A stretch of 64,000 bases of DNA from Verrucomicrobium sp. BvORR106 (GCF_000739655.1 NZ_BATR01000059.1:17685-81684); one strand, 5' to 3'; positions 1-8,822 are shown, numbered from the stretch's first letter. The notes: a model not told the origin generated them from the letters alone. Numbers and translations: made by a program.

Positions 1-153
1 AAGGACCAGTTCCACGGGCCCATCAAGACGCAGCTCTCCGTCTCTACCGAGCCAGACGGCCGGACGCAGGTGGCGCGGGAGTTGGAATTTCTCGGGCCAG
101 ATCCCCGACTGCAAAACGATGAATATCTCAATCCGCAAAACTATCTCCGCTAG
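1..153 (+). CDS. C-terminal fragment of a cbb3-cluster protein, possibly CcoG/FixG
   Basis: Open in frame 1 from the window edge to the TAG at 151-153, giving the last 50 residues of a protein whose start lies outside the window. The tail has beta-rich character and contains an F-L-G-P motif after an acidic/arginine stretch, which loosely resembles the end of the C-terminal Ig-like domain of CcoG/FixG proteins. The position just before a small membrane protein, a TauE/SafE-like protein and CcoI fits a cco assembly cluster. The identification is an inference from context; the sequence alone does not settle it. The next gene starts inside its last 35 bases in another frame. Confidence 0.45.
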   Translation, partial: KDQFHGPIKTQLSVSTEPDGRTQVARELEFLGPDPRLQNDEYLNPQNYLR

Positions 154-280
154 GCCCTGGCTGCTGGTGGTGGCGGCCTTTGTGCTGCTGGTGACCATGT
201 GGACGGGCCTGATCGTTGTGGCGGTGCGCCACGCGCCGCAGAGTGTGCCGTTGTCCCCCGTCGTCCATGACCAGCATTGA
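119..280 (+). CDS. small single-pass membrane protein in cbb3 assembly cluster (FixH-like position)
   Basis: A 53-residue protein with a basic N-terminus, one strongly hydrophobic helix at about residues 13-36 and a short tail ending H-D-Q-H. It overlaps the preceding gene by 35 bases and the following gene by 14, an arrangement typical of translationally coupled operons. In cco/fix clusters this place is normally occupied by FixH/CcoH, which is about 150 residues long with a periplasmic domain. If this is the counterpart it has lost that domain. It does not show the CcoS pattern. Function is inferred from position only. Confidence 0.5.
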   Translation: MNISIRKTISARPWLLVVAAFVLLVTMWTGLIVVAVRHAPQSVPLSPVVHDQH

Positions 281-950
281 CACCACGGCAGGTGCCTTCG
301 TGGCAGGTCTGGTGACCAGTCTGCACTGTGTGGGCATGTGCGGTCCGCTTGCCTGTGCCTGGGCCACCGGGCGGGGCGGAGCGTCGTCGAGTTTCCTGCG
401 CAACACAGCGGCGTATCACGCCTGCAAGCTTGTTTCCTATGCCCTGGTGGGAGCGATCGCCGGAGCGGTGGGCACACTGCCGGTGCGCTTGTTCCAGCAT
501 GGACCGGGGCTGCTGGTGCCGTGGCTCATGGTGGCCATGTTTGCCTTCGTGGCCCTGGGGCTGGAGCGCTGGCTGCCCAAGCCTCTGTTCCTGACGCGTC
601 CCATGGCCCGTGTGCGCGCCTGGGCCGCCAACCGGGGCGGATTGGCCCGCGCATCCCTGCTGGGCATGGCCACCCCACTGCTGCCGTGCGGGCCGCTGTA
701 TCTCATGTTTGGCCTGGCACTGGCGAATGGTTCCGCCCTGCGCGGGGCGGAGTTTGCCGCTGCCTTTGGCCTGGGCACTCTGCCGCTCCTTTTGCTGGCG
801 CAGTCACAGTTGCGGTTGTTGAACCTCCGGCTCACCCCGGTGCAGATGCACCGCCTCCAGCGCGGTCTGGCCCTGTGTGCCACGCTGGTGATGGTGTGGC
901 GGCTCCGCGACACGCTCACCGGGGCGGCGGAGGTGAGCTGCTGTCATTGA
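267..950 (+). CDS. sulfite exporter TauE/SafE (DsbD_2-like) membrane protein
   Basis: A 227-residue polytopic inner-membrane protein. Near the N-terminus it has the H-C-V-G-M-C-G-P motif and, in the second half, T-P-L-L-P-C-G-P. These paired Cys-Gly-Pro signatures are typical of the DsbD-like/TauE-SafE family (PF13386) that commonly sits between FixH and CcoI in cbb3 oxidase assembly clusters and is thought to help deliver copper or reducing power. The ATG at 267 was chosen because the longer reading (GTG/ATG upstream) adds an arginine-rich stretch unlike the family. About six hydrophobic segments are visible. It is followed 28-34 bases later by the copper ATPase on the same strand. Confidence 0.85.
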   Translation: MTSIDTTAGAFVAGLVTSLHCVGMCGPLACAWATGRGGASSSFLRNTAAYHACKLVSYALVGAIAGAVGTLPVRLFQHGPGLLVPWLMVAMFAFVALGLERWLPKPLFLTRPMARVRAWAANRGGLARASLLGMATPLLPCGPLYLMFGLALANGSALRGAEFAAAFGLGTLPLLLLAQSQLRLLNLRLTPVQMHRLQRGLALCATLVMVWRLRDTLTGAAEVSCCH

Positions 951-984
951 ATGGAATCTCCATCCTCGTCCTCCCCCTGTGACC

Positions 985-3441
985 ATGAAACATGACACTG
1001 CCCCCACCTGCCAGCACTGTGGTACACCCGTGCCACCCCAGGCGCTGGATGCCCGCTTCTGCTGCGCTGGGTGTGCTTATGTGCATGAGCTGCTGGTGAC
1101 GGAGGGGCTGGGCAAGTTCTATGAATTGCGCGGCAGCACCGCGTTGTCACCGGTCGCGCCGGAGGCACTGCGGGCCCGCGATGACGAATGGCTGCAGGAG
1201 CAGGTGGCAGCAGCTGAGGCCGCCGCTGGACCCGGTGGCACGGCGCGCCTGGATCTGGCTGTGCAGGGACTCACGTGCGTGGGCTGTGTTTGGCTCATGG
1301 AAAAGGTCTTTCACAGCGAGCCGGGGGCGATGCATCTGGATGTGCACGTGGCCCGGGGTGAAGCGCATGTGGAGTGGCAGGCCGGGGAGTGGGATCTGCC
1401 CGCCTACGCGAGGCGGCTCCAGCAGTTTGGGTATCTGGTGGGCCCGGCCGGGGATCAAGGAAACAGCTCAGTGCAGTCGGCTGGATTTGGCCGCCGGGTG
1501 GGGCTGTGCGGTGCCTTTGCCATGAACGCGATGGCCTTCTCCCTCCCGGGCTACCTGGGCATGCGACAGGACTTCCTCTTTGCCTCCTGGTTTGACATCA
1601 TTGCCGCCTGCTCCGCCACGCTCTCCGTCCTGGTGGGCGGAAGTTATTTCATGGAGCGCAGTGTGAACTCCCTGCGGCAGGGCATCCTGCACATGGACAC
1701 CCCCATTGCCCTCGGCATCGCGCTGGCCTGGCTGGGCTCCATGGCGGGCTGGCTCGCGGGAGAGGCCGGGCTCAAGTACTTCGACTTCGTGGGCGTGTTT
1801 GTCTTCCTCATGCTGTCAGGGCGCTGGCTCCAGCAGGGCATGGTGGAGCGCAACCGCCGTCGCCTCCTGGCGGCGAGCGCCGTGCCCGGCTGGGTGCGGG
1901 TGGTGGGGCCGGAGGGGCTGGAGAGACGCACGGCACTGCAAGATCTGGCGGTGGGGGACACCCTGCTCATCCCTTCCGGCAGCATCTGCCCGGTGGGCGG
2001 TGTCTTGACCTCGACGAAGGGTTCTCTGAGCCTGGAGTGGATCAATGGGGAAAGCGCCGCCGTGGATCGCTGCGCCGGGCAGGCAGTGCCGTCCGGGGCG
2101 GTCAATATCGGACTGGGGTCGGTGGAAATGCGGGCCACCGAGACTTGGAAGGAATCTCTGCTCTGCCGGTTGAACGCAGCCACGGGGCAGGAGGGATCTC
2201 GCGCCGTTTCCAGCCGGTTCCTGGCCGGGTACCTTACCGTGGTGCTGGCGCTGGGAGTGATCGGGGCTGGGGCGTGGTGGCTCTCCGGGCACGGGGTGGT
2301 GACGGCCCTGCAGGTTATGATCTCTGTCTTCGTCGTTTCCTGCCCTTGTGCGCTGGGGGTGGCGGTGCCGTTTGCTGATGACCTGGCGGCGTCACGCATG
2401 GCGCGACTGGGCGTCTTTGTGCGGGCAGGCAGCCTGTGGGCCCGGCTGTTGAAGGTGCACAAGGTGGTCTTCGACAAGACGGGCACCCTCACCATGGAGA
2501 ACCCCGTGCTGGCCAATCCCGCGGAGGTGACGGGGATGACGCCCGAGGCCCGGAAGGCCCTGCGGAAGATTGTTTCCAGCAACCTGCACCCGGTGAGCCG
2601 CAGTCTCTTTGATGCGCTGGGGCCGGATGCCGCCCCCGGTGAGACGGCCGATGCCACGGGCATCGAGGAAATAGCGGGCCAGGGGCTGCGCTGGACCGGC
2701 CTGGACGGGCGGGTGTGGGCGCTGGGGCGTCCAGGGTGGGTGGAAGTGGAGGTGGAGGTGGCGACGCAGCCTGCGGATGCGTGGTTCACTTGCGATGGCG
2801 TCCTGCTGGCAGGTTTCCGTTTCACGGACTCCCTGCGGCCTGAATCCGTGGAGGCATGTGAGGCGTTGCGAGATCGCGGTTGCAAGCTGTACCTGCTGAG
2901 CGGGGATCGGGAGGCCAAGGTCGCGGCAGTGGCCGGGCAGTTGCACATCCCGGTGACGCACTGGCAGGCGGAGATGACGCCGGAGGGCAAGGCGGCGCGC
3001 GTGGAGCAGATGAACCAGGAGGACACGCTGTATCTGGGAGATGGTGCCAACGACGTGCTGGCTCTGGAGGCGGCGCTGTGTGCGGGCAGCCCGGTGACGG
3101 GACGGAATTTCCTGGAGCATCGCGCGGACTTCTACTTCTTGGGGAACTGCCTCCGGTTCATGCCGGAACTCCTTCAGATGGCGGGGGTGCGTTCCCGGGC
3201 CGTGCGGAGGGTGCTGGCCTTTGCCCTGGCTTACAACGCCGTGGCGGTCGCCCTTTCGCTGGCAGGATGGATGAGTCCGCTGCTGGCGGCGGTGCTCATG
3301 CCGCTGAGCTCCCTGGTCACGCTGGGGGTGGTTGGGGCCACGTTCCGAGGGCGTTCCGGGGTATTTGTGAGAAATCGGACGCAAGAACGGAGGGAAATGG
3401 AGCAAACGATGCGTCGCGGGGTGGGTCCACTTCCGATATGA
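985..3441 (+). CDS. ccoI: copper-translocating P1B-type ATPase for cbb3 oxidase assembly (CcoI/FixI-like)
   Basis: An 818-residue heavy-metal P-type ATPase. Domain order: an N-terminal cysteine cluster (C-x-x-C then F-C-C-A-G-C, the PF12156-type metal-binding domain) within the first 35 residues; an HMA domain with G-L-T-C-V-G-C near residue 97; membrane helices; an N-G-E-S actuator motif; the transmembrane C-P-C metal-binding motif near residue 453; the phosphorylation motif D-K-T-G-T-L-T near 497; a nucleotide-binding H-P pair; and G-D-G-A-N-D in the hinge. C-P-C with the PF12156 domain and cco-like neighbours favours CcoI, which supplies copper to cbb3 oxidase, over general efflux CopA. 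A GTG at 979 is an alternative start. No ccoS-like gene follows. Confidence 0.9.
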   Translation: MKHDTAPTCQHCGTPVPPQALDARFCCAGCAYVHELLVTEGLGKFYELRGSTALSPVAPEALRARDDEWLQEQVAAAEAAAGPGGTARLDLAVQGLTCVGCVWLMEKVFHSEPGAMHLDVHVARGEAHVEWQAGEWDLPAYARRLQQFGYLVGPAGDQGNSSVQSAGFGRRVGLCGAFAMNAMAFSLPGYLGMRQDFLFASWFDIIAACSATLSVLVGGSYFMERSVNSLRQGILHMDTPIALGIALAWLGSMAGWLAGEAGLKYFDFVGVFVFLMLSGRWLQQGMVERNRRRLLAASAVPGWVRVVGPEGLERRTALQDLAVGDTLLIPSGSICPVGGVLTSTKGSLSLEWINGESAAVDRCAGQAVPSGAVNIGLGSVEMRATETWKESLLCRLNAATGQEGSRAVSSRFLAGYLTVVLALGVIGAGAWWLSGHGVVTALQVMISVFVVSCPCALGVAVPFADDLAASRMARLGVFVRAGSLWARLLKVHKVVFDKTGTLTMENPVLANPAEVTGMTPEARKALRKIVSSNLHPVSRSLFDALGPDAAPGETADATGIEEIAGQGLRWTGLDGRVWALGRPGWVEVEVEVATQPADAWFTCDGVLLAGFRFTDSLRPESVEACEALRDRGCKLYLLSGDREAKVAAVAGQLHIPVTHWQAEMTPEGKAARVEQMNQEDTLYLGDGANDVLALEAALCAGSPVTGRNFLEHRADFYFLGNCLRFMPELLQMAGVRSRAVRRVLAFALAYNAVAVALSLAGWMSPLLAAVLMPLSSLVTLGVVGATFRGRSGVFVRNRTQERREMEQTMRRGVGPLPI

Positions 3442-3470
3442 TAATAGGGGGAAAGTACCCCACCACGGCC

Positions 3471-4415
3471 ATGAAAACGTATCGTCACATCCTCGTCGGC
3501 ATCGATTTTTCGCCCGCCTGTCGGGCAGCGCTGAGGACGGCAGTTCGCATTGCCTCCTCTCATGACACGCCGCTGACGGCGGTGCATGTGATGGATCCCA
3601 CCCTGGCGGGAGCCATCAAGGAGGCCCATAACTTCAACGATGAGCAGCTCTTCGCCGACATGAACGAGCGGGTGCAGGCCTTCATGACGCATGCAGAGAT
3701 CGGCACCGAGATGGTGCAGACCCGTCTGGAAGTGGGGCAACCCATTGCGGTGCTCGGGGCAGCGTGCCTGGAGCTGGGCGCTGATCTGCTCATACTCGGC
3801 TCGCGAGGCACGGAGCATGGCCCCAACCAAGTAGGCACGGTGGCATCCAAGTGCCTGCGGAAGGCCCCGGCAGATGTGCTGCTCGTGCGCACCCATCTGG
3901 ACGGACCCTTCAAACAAGTGCTGGCCTGTGTGGACCTTTCTGAAACTTCCGCCAAAGCAGTGCGCAGCGCCCGCTGGATCGCGGAGCGGGATCACAGCAA
4001 GCTGGACTGCCTCTTCGTCTATCAGAGCGCGCTGGCCCTCTCGCTGGACTACGGTGGCTTCGTGCCGCCGCTGCCGGTGGCGGACACTGCGGTGGGGGAT
4101 ACCTGGAAGAAGGATCTGGATGACTTCGTGCAGCCCCTGCTGCGCACCAGTGAAAACCTCACGGCTCGCAACATCGTGCTGGAGCGGGTGAACATCCGCG
4201 AGGCCATTGTGGAGCATATCAAGGAAACGCACACGGATCTCGTGGTGGTGGGTACACGGGGCAAGACGGACCTGCGCACCTTCTTCATGGGTACCACCGC
4301 TGTGAAGGTGGTGACGCATGCCCCGTGCTCCATTCTGGCGGTGAAACCCGACGGCTTTGTTTCCCCGATCGCCGCGACGACAGTGCTCCCGCCGGCCACG
4401 GTCCCCATGGCATGA
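3471..4415 (+). CDS. tandem universal stress protein (two UspA domains)
   Basis: A 314-residue cytoplasmic protein made of two UspA domains. The first starts directly (I-L-V-G-I-D-F-S) and ends with a nucleotide-binding G-S-R-G-T stretch followed by a P-A-D-V-L-L-V strand near residue 140. The second repeats the pattern and closes with G-T-R-G-K and P-C-S-I-L-A-V-K. The frame stays open 591 bases upstream inside ccoI, but that part is a shadow; ATG 3471 puts the first beta-strand at the usual place. ATG 3438, overlapping the ccoI stop, is an alternative. UspA pairs are often induced under low oxygen, which suits the neighbours. It overlaps the longer possible start of the next kinase by ATGA. 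Confidence 0.88.
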   Translation: MKTYRHILVGIDFSPACRAALRTAVRIASSHDTPLTAVHVMDPTLAGAIKEAHNFNDEQLFADMNERVQAFMTHAEIGTEMVQTRLEVGQPIAVLGAACLELGADLLILGSRGTEHGPNQVGTVASKCLRKAPADVLLVRTHLDGPFKQVLACVDLSETSAKAVRSARWIAERDHSKLDCLFVYQSALALSLDYGGFVPPLPVADTAVGDTWKKDLDDFVQPLLRTSENLTARNIVLERVNIREAIVEHIKETHTDLVVVGTRGKTDLRTFFMGTTAVKVVTHAPCSILAVKPDGFVSPIAATTVLPPATVPMA

Positions 4416-4486
4416 AGTCCCCGGCCCGCGCTTCGCAACACTTGAAGGGCATCCGATCCTCGGCGAGGGTGGTGGCCGGAGAAAAC

Positions 4487-5575
4487 ATGAACGGTCACCC
4501 GCCTCAGAACGATGAGCAGCATCTGCGTGAACTGGAGGAGGTGCGCGAGGCGCTCCACCTCAGTGAGGAGCGCAACCGCGCCATCGTGGAGACGGCGGTC
4601 AATGCCATCATCACCATCAACGAGCGCGGCATCATCGAGTCCGTGAACTCCGCCACTGTGCGGATGTTTGGTTATGCGAAAGAGGAGATGATCGGGCAGA
4701 ACGTGAGCATGCTCATGCCCAGCCCGTATCGCGAGCAGCATGACGGGTATTTGGGAAACTACCTTCGCACAGGTGAGCGCAAGATCATCGGCATTGGCCG
4801 CGAGACGCTGGCCCAGCGCAAAGACGGCACCGTCTTCCCCATGGACCTCTCCGTGGGGGAGGTGAAGCTGCCGCGAGGGCGGATCTTCGCCGGAATCATC
4901 CGCGACATCACCGACCGCAAGGAGCTGGAGCAGCAGATCCTGGGCATCAGCGAGGAGGCGCAGCACCGCATCGGGCAGGATCTGCATGATGACCTGTGCC
5001 AGCAGCTAGCCGCCATCGGTTGCCTGGCCAAGGTGGTGCTGCAGCGCCTGGAATCGACTCGAAATGGGGAGTCTGCCAATGTGGCGGAGATCGTGAAACT
5101 CATCACCAACGCCAACACGCGGGCGCGGGAGATGTCCCGCGGGCTGGTGCCTGTGGTATTGGATTCGGAAGGGCTCATGGCCGCGCTTAATGAGCTCGTG
5201 GCCGGCACGGAGCGGATCTTCCGCGTGTCCTGCCGCTTCCGCTGTGATCCGCCCGTGCACCTTTACGAAAACAAGACCGCCACGCAGCTCTACCGCATTG
5301 CTCAGGAGGCGGTGGGCAATGCCATCAAGCACAGTCACGCCACCCGGGTGGAGATCGGCCTGGCCCTGCATCACGGCATGCTGCAACTCACCATCCGGGA
5401 CAACGGCATCGGCATCCCGGATCACTCCCCGCGCAAGGGCACAGGCATGGGGCTGTACACCATGGGGCATCGGGCGAAGATGCTGGGAGGTCAGCTCCAC
5501 GTCGGCCCGGATGTCTATGGCGGCACGGTCGTGCAGTGCGAGGTGCCCATGCCGGAGTCTCATTCTCAGTCATGA
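4487..5575 (+). CDS. FixL-like heme-PAS oxygen-sensor histidine kinase with NarX-type transmitter
   Basis: A 362-residue soluble sensor kinase. Residues about 30-145 form a PAS domain closely resembling the heme PAS of FixL: the H-D-x-Y motif has its histidine at residue 85, and the I-I-G-I-G-R motif has its arginine at residue 105, the same 20-residue spacing as the heme-ligating His200 and Arg220 of Bradyrhizobium FixL. The transmitter is not FixL-type but HisKA_3/NarX-type, with D-L-H-D-D around His167, followed by an HATPase with N-A-I-K-H, D-N-G-I-G and G-T-G-M-G-L motifs. No membrane segments are seen. A GGAG lies just before ATG 4487; ATG 4412, overlapping the uspA stop, is an alternative. 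It overlaps the regulator gene by ATGA. Confidence 0.87.
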   Translation: MNGHPPQNDEQHLRELEEVREALHLSEERNRAIVETAVNAIITINERGIIESVNSATVRMFGYAKEEMIGQNVSMLMPSPYREQHDGYLGNYLRTGERKIIGIGRETLAQRKDGTVFPMDLSVGEVKLPRGRIFAGIIRDITDRKELEQQILGISEEAQHRIGQDLHDDLCQQLAAIGCLAKVVLQRLESTRNGESANVAEIVKLITNANTRAREMSRGLVPVVLDSEGLMAALNELVAGTERIFRVSCRFRCDPPVHLYENKTATQLYRIAQEAVGNAIKHSHATRVEIGLALHHGMLQLTIRDNGIGIPDHSPRKGTGMGLYTMGHRAKMLGGQLHVGPDVYGGTVVQCEVPMPESHSQS

Positions 5576-6234
5576 AGAAAAACAAAAAACGCGTCCTGCT
5601 GGTGGATGACCATCCGATCATGCGCCATGGGCTGGCCCAGCTCATCCGCGCAGAGACGGATCTGGAGGTGTGTGGTGAAGGCGGCAGCGCGTCGGAAGGT
5701 CTGGCCCTGGTTGGCTCCTTGAAGCCCGACCTCGTGGTGGCGGATCTGACCCTGCCGGACAAGCATGGCCTGGAGTTCATCAAGGACGTGCAGTCCATGT
5801 ACCCGGGCACGCTCATGCTGGTGCTCTCCATGCATGATGAGTCCCTCTATGCCGAGCGGGTGCTGCGTGCCGGGGCGCGGGGTTATGTGATGAAGGAAAC
5901 GGCGGCCGACATGCTCGTGCTGGCCGCACGCCGGGTGCTGGAAGGCGGCATTTATCTCAGTGAGAAGATGTCCAGCCTCATGCTGGAGATGATGGCGGGC
6001 CACCGGAAGCCTGTGTCCAGTTCTGCGCTGGATCGTCTCACGGATCGGGAGCTGGAGGTGCTGCAACTCATCGGCCAGGGGCGGGCCACCCGGCACATCG
6101 CCGAGCAGTTGCACGTGAGTGTGCGCACGGTGGATGCCCACCGGGCCAACATCAAAGAGAAGCTGCAACTGGCAGACGGGGCCACCCTGGTGCGCTATGC
6201 GGTGCGCTGGATGGACACGCAGGCCAAGGCATAG
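5572..6234 (+). CDS. NarL/FixJ-type response regulator
   Basis: A 220-residue two-domain regulator. The receiver domain has the acidic pair D12-D13, phospho-acceptor D58 in V-A-D-L-T-L-P, and the conserved Thr/Lys region (V-M-K-E-T). The C-terminal LuxR-type helix-turn-helix begins at L-T-D-R-E-L-E-V-L and contains the recognition helix V-R-T-V-D-A-H-R. The start codon overlaps the kinase stop (ATGA), so the two are almost certainly co-translated and form a cognate pair. Likely outputs are oxygen-controlled genes such as the upstream cco and usp genes, though no binding site could be assigned. Confidence 0.93.
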   Translation: MKKNKKRVLLVDDHPIMRHGLAQLIRAETDLEVCGEGGSASEGLALVGSLKPDLVVADLTLPDKHGLEFIKDVQSMYPGTLMLVLSMHDESLYAERVLRAGARGYVMKETAADMLVLAARRVLEGGIYLSEKMSSLMLEMMAGHRKPVSSSALDRLTDRELEVLQLIGQGRATRHIAEQLHVSVRTVDAHRANIKEKLQLADGATLVRYAVRWMDTQAKA

Positions 6235-6347
6235 AGGATTCCTCTACGCCCGGATTGCCATTTTCATGCCCCATCCAGCCGTAGGGGCTACGAATTTACC
6301 CCGGCCCAGGATGGGTGATCGTGGAGCGTCAAACAGCCCGACGTACC

Positions 6348-7151
6348 ATGAACCATCCTCTGAATCACCCCAGCCTGCTTCCCCAACTTGCCCAAAGTGA
6401 TCTGTTCCTGAAATTCCGCGAGGCCTTTGCAGTGGCCACCGGACGTCATCTCGATCTGCAGCTTGTGCAGCAGGACCAGAAAGCGACCCCTGATGAGCTG
6501 CCCTTCCCCGTGGTGCTGAAGGTGCCAGTGCAGGTGAATGGTCAGTCCTTCGCCGAGCTCGTGCTCGATCCCGTGCGCCTTTCTGACGGCGAGTTCGCGA
6601 GCTTTGACAAGGTGGCCGTCACCCTGCTGGACGATGGCTGCGATGCCGCGACGGTGCGCCGCGCCCAGGCGGTGTTTCAGGACATGCCCGCTCTGCCCAC
6701 CAACCGGCTGGAGGCACTGCGGACGATGGTGCAGTGCTTCAGCACGCAACTGGGTGACCTGGCCTACCGCCTTTTTCTTCAGTGCGCGGACAATGAGCCC
6801 CCGGCCGTTCGTCGCGCGCGGCAGCACATCACCCAGCACCTGGCGCAGCCGCTGTGCCTGGAAGAAGTGGCCCGCCATTCCGGGGTGAGCCCGTTCCACT
6901 TCTGCAAGATCTTCAAGCGCTTCACCGGACTCACCTTTACGGAGTATGTAAACCGCGCCCGCGTGGAGAAGGCCAAGCAACTGCTGATCAAGCCCCAGTC
7001 CCGCGTGACCGAGGTGGCCTATGACGTGGGCTTCCAGTCTCTGTCACAATTCAACCGCAGCTTCCGCCGGGTGATGGACCAGTCTCCTACGGAGTTCCGT
7101 AGCAGCATGACGCCGGCGGAGAAGCGTCAGATGCTGGCGGGGAAGTTCTAG
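6348..7151 (+). CDS. AraC-family transcriptional regulator with PocR-like sensory domain
   Basis: A 267-residue regulator. Residues from about 15 to 150 look like a PocR-type ligand-sensing domain (F-R-E-A-F-A-V-A-T-G start). The last 100 residues form a double helix-turn-helix of the AraC/XylS class, with the signature G-V-S-P-F-H-F-C-K-I-F-K in the first motif and V-A-Y-D-V-G-F-Q-S-L-S-Q-F in the second. Start ATG 6348 is preferred over a GTG 33 bases upstream. It lies 113 bases after the response regulator on the same strand and could be a separate unit. The ligand is unknown. Confidence 0.88.
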   Translation: MNHPLNHPSLLPQLAQSDLFLKFREAFAVATGRHLDLQLVQQDQKATPDELPFPVVLKVPVQVNGQSFAELVLDPVRLSDGEFASFDKVAVTLLDDGCDAATVRRAQAVFQDMPALPTNRLEALRTMVQCFSTQLGDLAYRLFLQCADNEPPAVRRARQHITQHLAQPLCLEEVARHSGVSPFHFCKIFKRFTGLTFTEYVNRARVEKAKQLLIKPQSRVTEVAYDVGFQSLSQFNRSFRRVMDQSPTEFRSSMTPAEKRQMLAGKF

Positions 7152-7215
7152 TTAAAAATTATGAATTATGAATTATGAATGAGGAATGAGGAATGAGGGA
7201 GTGGCGTTGAAGATT

Positions 7216-7312
7216 AACCACAGAGGGCACGGAGTTTCACAGAGTTATGAGGGATCAAGGCTTGAATTTTGATCGTTGAAGTTTGAAGTTTTAGCTCTGT
7301 GTCTCTGTGGTT
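7216..7312. repeat. imperfect palindromic dispersed repeat (CACAGAGG-type)
   Basis: The left arm begins AACCACAGAGGGCAC and the right arm ends with the reverse complement CTCTGTGGTT, enclosing an AT-richer centre. The arms match those of the much more perfect element at 17628-17791, so this is a diverged copy of the same family. A run of short ATGAATT/GAATGAG direct repeats lies just before it, at about 7160-7200. It sits between the converging araC-type gene and the first sulfatase and could also act as a transcription-stopping hairpin. Confidence 0.7.
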
Positions 7313-7327
7313 AGATGAATTTATTCG

Positions 7328-8806
7328 CTATCTCTTCGGCTTTGCAGCCAGCCAGCCTTGTTCTGCCTGGGCGGAGAGTTGTTTCACCAGCTCCGCTTTG
7401 GACGGGTCGGTGGCGAGGTTGAGGTTTTCCTGGGGATCGTTCTGGTGGTCGTACAGTTCCACGGCCACGACCTTGGCGGCGTCGGCGCGGTCCACCCAGC
7501 GGGTGAGGCGATACTTCTCGGTGCGCATGCTGTAGCCCATGACGGCCACGCCTGCTTCTTTGGCACCACGGGGATACTGGCTGAAGGCGGCGGACTTCCC
7601 GGCGCGGGTGGGCTCATTGAGCACTGGCACGAAGCTGGTGCCTTCCAGGTGGGCGGGCAGCGGCAGGCCGCAGAGTTCAGCCAGGCTGGGGTAGATGTCC
7701 ACGAACTCCACCAGGGCGGCGCTCTTCTGGCCTGCGGACTTCAGGCCGGGGACGGAGACGAGCAGCGGCGCATTGGTGTCGTTCTCCACCGTGCTGTGTT
7801 TGCACCAGGAACCGTGCTCGCCCAGCTTCCAGCCGTGGTCACCCCAGAGGACAATGATGGTGTTGTTTCTCAATCCCAGGCGGTCTAGCTCGTCCAGCAG
7901 CCTGCCGACCTGGGCATCCATGTAGCTGATGGCGGCATAGTAGCCGTGCTTGAGCTGGCGGGCCAGGGCGTCAGGGATGGGGCCCTGCTGCGGGATCCCG
8001 GCGTAGTTGCGCAGTTCGCCAAAGTTGGTCACGGCAAAGGGCGGGGCATCCTTGGCGGGTTGGGGATTGGGCGCCAGCTCGATCTGGGCCGGATCATAGA
8101 GATCCCAGTACTTCTTGGGCGCGACAAAGGGAAGGTGCGGACGGATGAAACCCACGCCCAGCCAGAAGGGCTGATTCTTGGCCGAGGCTTCGCGCAGAGC
8201 GGTCACGGCCATGTCGGCCAGGGCCCCATCGTGGAAGGCATTGTCCGGGCTATCGGAGCTTTCAAAGGCGGGGCCGCGTCGGGCGGCATTGGGCTTTTTG
8301 CCCGCGGCTTTGGCTTGGGCGGTCAGCTTCTTGCCCAGTTCCTGGTTTTCCGGCAGTCCGTACACGCCATGCGGCAGTTTGGGCTTGGTCCACGGCACGC
8401 TCCATGAGCCTGGATCGTCCAGCTCTCCATGGTAGAGCTTACCCATGCCTTGGACGAAGTAGCCTTCATTTTTGAAGTGCTGGGGCAGAGTCACCACATC
8501 GGGCAGCGATTTGCGGAAGTGGCGCTGCAGGTCGTAGACTTGTGTCGTGTCCGGCCGGGCTCCGGTGAGGAGGCTGGATCGCGAGGGGGAGCAGACGGCC
8601 TGTTGGCAATAGGCGTGCTGGAAGGTCACCCCACTGGCCGCCAGGCGGTCGAGGTTGGGCGACTTCACGATCTTGCTCCCGTACGCCCCGAACTCGGGCC
8701 GCAGGTCATCCACCGCAATGAACAGAACGTTGGGCCGTGCCTTGTCGGCGGCGTGGGTGGAGGAAATAAAGACAAACAGGGCCACAAAGGGCGCGAGGAC
8801 TTTCAT
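7328..8806 (-). CDS. secreted sulfatase, iduronate-2-sulfatase-like
   Basis: A 492-residue type I sulfatase with a cleavable signal peptide (hydrophobic core then S-T-H-A-A near residue 20). The formylglycine motif C-S-P-S-R is at Cys72, the metal-binding D-D-L-R at the N-terminus of the mature enzyme, and a second metal site at W-G-D-H-G-W. The V-D-D-L-R-P-E and F-V-D-I-Y-P-S-L patterns are typical of the iduronate-2-sulfatase-like group common in Verrucomicrobiota and Planctomycetota. It probably acts in the periplasm or outside the cell on sulfated polysaccharide, substrate unknown. A second sulfatase lies just upstream on the same strand, so the two may be one unit. No sulfatase-maturing enzyme is encoded nearby. 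Confidence 0.92.
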   Translation of the reverse strand: MKVLAPFVALFVFISSTHAADKARPNVLFIAVDDLRPEFGAYGSKIVKSPNLDRLAASGVTFQHAYCQQAVCSPSRSSLLTGARPDTTQVYDLQRHFRKSLPDVVTLPQHFKNEGYFVQGMGKLYHGELDDPGSWSVPWTKPKLPHGVYGLPENQELGKKLTAQAKAAGKKPNAARRGPAFESSDSPDNAFHDGALADMAVTALREASAKNQPFWLGVGFIRPHLPFVAPKKYWDLYDPAQIELAPNPQPAKDAPPFAVTNFGELRNYAGIPQQGPIPDALARQLKHGYYAAISYMDAQVGRLLDELDRLGLRNNTIIVLWGDHGWKLGEHGSWCKHSTVENDTNAPLLVSVPGLKSAGQKSAALVEFVDIYPSLAELCGLPLPAHLEGTSFVPVLNEPTRAGKSAAFSQYPRGAKEAGVAVMGYSMRTEKYRLTRWVDRADAAKVVAVELYDHQNDPQENLNLATDPSKAELVKQLSAQAEQGWLAAKPKR

Positions 8807-8822
8807 GATCAGGAAGCTTGAT

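Noticed and set aside
1644..3050. Long minus-strand reading frame of 468 codons opposite ccoI
   Set aside because: Shadow of the GC-rich ATPase gene; arginine/serine/proline-rich with no protein-like pattern.
2880..3470. Upstream extension of the UspA reading frame into ccoI
   Set aside because: The 197 added residues are a Gly/Arg/Ala-rich out-of-frame reading of ccoI.
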